Assembly (NCBI RefSeq): GCF_900103485.1 | Contig: NZ_FNHW01000001.1 | Location: forward strand, 1,585,418-1,649,417 | From: Fictibacillus solisalsi | GTDB taxonomy: Bacteria; Bacillota; Bacilli; Bacillales; Fictibacillaceae | DNA: 64,000 nucleotides | Direction of reading: 5' to 3' | Part shown: one piece after another, positions 62,612-64,000 of the stretch | Position numbering within the stretch: the stretch's first letter is position 1 | Layout: the number at the start of each line of letters is the position of its first letter | Notes under the pieces: generated by a model | Seen by the model: only the letters and a program-made list of their open reading frames with translations | What the model was told of the DNA's origin: nothing | Database searches by the model: none | Made by a program: the position numbers and the translations under genes

Positions 62612-62645
62612 GGACAAAAAAACCCATGCACGAAGAGGCATGGGT
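62612..62645 (-). terminator. trp leader terminator
   Basis: ACCCATGC (minus 62645-62638) pairs with GCATGGGT (62629-62622), followed by T7. TRAP binding upstream would favour this stem. Confidence 0.85.
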
Positions 62646-62659
62646 GATATCTATGTAAT

Positions 62660-62755
62660 AAACCCTCTGCTCCGCTCCACTCATCATTCTCGGCTATTCT
62701 CATCTCTCTGCTAAACTCACTCTGGTTCTCTAAATTCTTCTCTAACTCTAATCAA
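62660..62755 (-). promoter_or_regulatory. TRAP (MtrB) binding site of the trp leader
   Basis: The minus strand has about 14 GAG or TAG triplets, many with 2-nt spacers (for example GATGAGTGGAGCGGAGCAGA). Classical trp leaders have 11. The last triplets (CAGAGG) can pair with CCTCT in the terminator loop as an antiterminator, which TRAP would block. Confidence 0.88.
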
Positions 62756-62777
62756 TTAAACTAAATCGTTAAAACAC

Positions 62778-62806
62778 AAGATAAAGCATTTCCTTCATTT
62801 TGTCAA
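62778..62806 (-). promoter_or_regulatory. trp operon promoter
   Basis: On the minus strand consensus TTGACA (62806-62801), 17-bp spacer, TATCTT (62783-62778); start near 62771, just before the TRAP site. Confidence 0.8.
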
Positions 62807-62831
62807 CCCGCAAGGACCGATAGATATTCGA

Positions 62832-63611
62832 TCAACATACAGGCTTCTGATAAAAAAACGGCTCCATGGGATGTAAATTAAATCTTCCAGGATAAAAAAT
62901 CTGTTCAGTACTGCCTACAAACAGATAACCTCCCGGCCTCAATGCTTCTGAAAATTTACGAAACAGCTCCTCTTTTGCTTCTTCCGTAAAATAAATCATG
63001 ACATTCCGGCAGACAATCAGATCAAATCCGTCTTCGAAGGCATCCAGCAACAAATTATGGTGTTGAAACCTAATGTTTTTTTTCAGATGAGCCCTTATAG
63101 CTGCTCCTTTTTCTGTATCGCTGAAACATGAGGATCTGATTGCTTCCGGCACGTGCTTCAGTGCATTATGATCGTAAATGCCTTCCTTCGCTTTTTTTAG
63201 AGCGGCACGGTCAAGATCTGTTGCAAGAATGGAATATTCTCTCCTTGATAAATCATTCTGCAAAAGACAAGAAAGAGTATACGGCTCCTCTCCAGCAGCA
63301 CATGCGGCACTCCACAGCTTCAATTTCCTTTGCTGGGCGATAAGCTCTGGAAGTATTCTATGCCGAACTGCGTCCCATCGTTCAGGATTTCTGAAAAACT
63401 CTGAAACGTTGATGGTCATCCGTTCGAGAAATTCATCCATAAGGCGCGGATCTCCTTCAATAGCCTCATAATAGCCGGAAAAGCTGGTGTAATTTTTTTT
63501 ATCGCGCAAAGCGGTAAGACGCCTTTTCATCTGAGCCTCTTTATATTGAGATAAATCAATAGACGTCAACAAATTGATCTTCTCAACAAAACGCATGTAA
63601 TCCTGATCCAT
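62832..63611 (-). CDS. cheR: Chemotaxis methyltransferase CheR
   Basis: ATG 63611 (MDQDYMRFVEKINLL), with GGGG upstream, gives 259 residues. An N-terminal helical domain binds the receptor (YKEAQMKRRLTALRDKKNY). The SAM site is LWSAACAAGEEPYTL, with FDLIVCRNVMIYFTEE. It methylates chemoreceptors. Lies between ndk and trp as in B. subtilis, but there aroF-aroB-aroH-trpE intervene. Confidence 0.93.
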   Translation of the reverse strand: MDQDYMRFVEKINLLTSIDLSQYKEAQMKRRLTALRDKKNYTSFSGYYEAIEGDPRLMDEFLERMTINVSEFFRNPERWDAVRHRILPELIAQQRKLKLWSAACAAGEEPYTLSCLLQNDLSRREYSILATDLDRAALKKAKEGIYDHNALKHVPEAIRSSCFSDTEKGAAIRAHLKKNIRFQHHNLLLDAFEDGFDLIVCRNVMIYFTEEAKEELFRKFSEALRPGGYLFVGSTEQIFYPGRFNLHPMEPFFYQKPVC

Positions 63612-63683
63612 AATTTTTCCCCTTTTTTGTGGTGATACTTTGTTTATCGGTTGAAAGGGTACAACCTTTACGTTTGCTGCAAA

Positions 63684-63711
63684 TGAAAAAACCAGCCGCA
63701 AAGGGCTGGTT
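63684..63711 (-). terminator. Terminator of ndk
   Basis: AACCAGCC (minus 63711-63704) pairs with GGCTGGTT (63697-63690), then T4. Confidence 0.8.
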
Positions 63712-63724
63712 TGTAACGCTTACA

Positions 63725-64000
63725 TTAAATCCAGGAAGAACCTGCTTTTTCATATTGTACGAGCTCTTCTTCATGAAAAAATAATCCGATTTCACGTTCA
63801 GCGCTCTCGGGAGAATCTGATCCATGGATCACATTGTTGCTCACCTGAACGGCAAAATCTCCGCGGATTGTGCCTGGTGCAGCTTCGCCCGGGTTGGTTT
63901 TGCCCATCATGTTTCTTGCAGTGGCAATTACATTTTCACCTTGCCATACCATTGCAAATACAGGCCCGGACGTAATAAAGTTTACAAGATCACCGAAAAA
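63725..64000 (-). CDS. ndk: Nucleoside diphosphate kinase, 3' part; start beyond window
   Basis: The visible 91 residues run from [19 protein letters not shown] to the stop and contain the active-site His in [13 protein letters not shown] and the C-terminal EIGLFF motif of Ndk. The frame is open to the right edge, so the gene is cut by the window. It transfers phosphate among nucleotides and keeps NTP pools balanced. Confidence 0.95.
   Translation of the reverse strand, partial: FFGDLVNFITSGPVFAMVWQGENVIATARNMMGKTNPGEAAPGTIRGDFAVQVSNNVIHGSDSPESAEREIGLFFHEEELVQYEKAGSSWI

Noticed and set aside
62482-62703. 73-codon frame upstream of trpD as a real gene
   Set aside because: Its first half lies across the TRAP site and terminator stem; only the short frames after the terminator could be translated.
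1-64000. CRISPR arrays, tRNA, rRNA, insertion sequences, prophage
   Set aside because: Looked for spaced direct repeats, cloverleaf or ribosomal sequence, transposase and integrase motifs; none seen by eye.

Overview
This window is chromosomal DNA from an endospore-forming member of the Bacillaceae (Firmicutes). The evidence is the bacillithiol genes bshA and bshB1, racA, a SleL-type spore-cortex hydrolase, ypjB, a menaquinol:cytochrome c reductase of the three-subunit qcrABC type, TRAP-type control of trp, strong GGAGG ribosome binding sites, and a long block in the order of the B. subtilis ndk-trp-qcr-dapB-panB-dinG-ponA region. It is not B. subtilis itself: several intervals are rearranged and roughly 22 kb of other genes sit inside the block. 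No rRNA, tRNA, CRISPR array, phage or transposase gene was seen. Nearly all genes lie on the minus strand.

Layout from left to right. 1-2.3 kb: the 5' part of the repair helicase gene mrfA (yprA). 2.3-24.5 kb: genes foreign to the B. subtilis order here. They include a cytochrome P450 with a PadR regulator, a MocA-like nucleotidyltransferase, an orphan pxpA, a formate/nitrite channel, a six-gene carbohydrate ABC-transporter operon with two Gfo/Idh/MocA dehydrogenases and an AraR-like regulator, a divergent Fpg-type DNA glycosylase, a short serA behind a ZTP-type riboswitch, POT and PutP transporters, trhO, and an operon joining a YfmL-like helicase to a small HEAGH metalloprotease-like protein. 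24.6-50.4 kb: the conserved block yppE, racA, yppC, recU, ponA, ypoC, nth, dnaD, asnS, aspB, ypmB, ypmA, dinG, panDCB, birA, cca, bshA, bshB1, mgsA, dapB, ypjD and ypjC. A sleL-like gene is inserted after ponA. 50.4-56.6 kb: ypjB, ypjA, qcrCBA, ypiF, reoY (ypiB) and ypiA. 56.9-62.8 kb: hisC and trpABFCD. 62.8-64 kb: cheR and the end of ndk.

Genes that work together: panBCD makes pantothenate from a leader that can form mutually exclusive terminator and antiterminator stems; mgsA-bshB1-bshA join methylglyoxal and bacillithiol metabolism; qcrABC is the respiratory bc complex; trpDCFBA-hisC is one tightly overlapping operon read from a strong promoter through a TRAP leader. The carbohydrate operon carries a perfect CcpA cre site and an inverted repeat at its regulator gene.

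The most interesting signals are regulatory. (1) A candidate 70-75 nt small RNA lies exactly where tyrA-aroE would be expected, with its own promoter, a CU-rich anti-Shine-Dalgarno loop, a terminator and an internal perfect cre. (2) The trp operon keeps the TRAP leader but lacks trpE. (3) An interspersed repeat of about 117 bp occurs at least twice plus one partial copy, and its predicted stems show compensatory base changes. (4) Twin palindromes overlie the P450 promoter. (5) The panB and serA leaders look like RNA switches.
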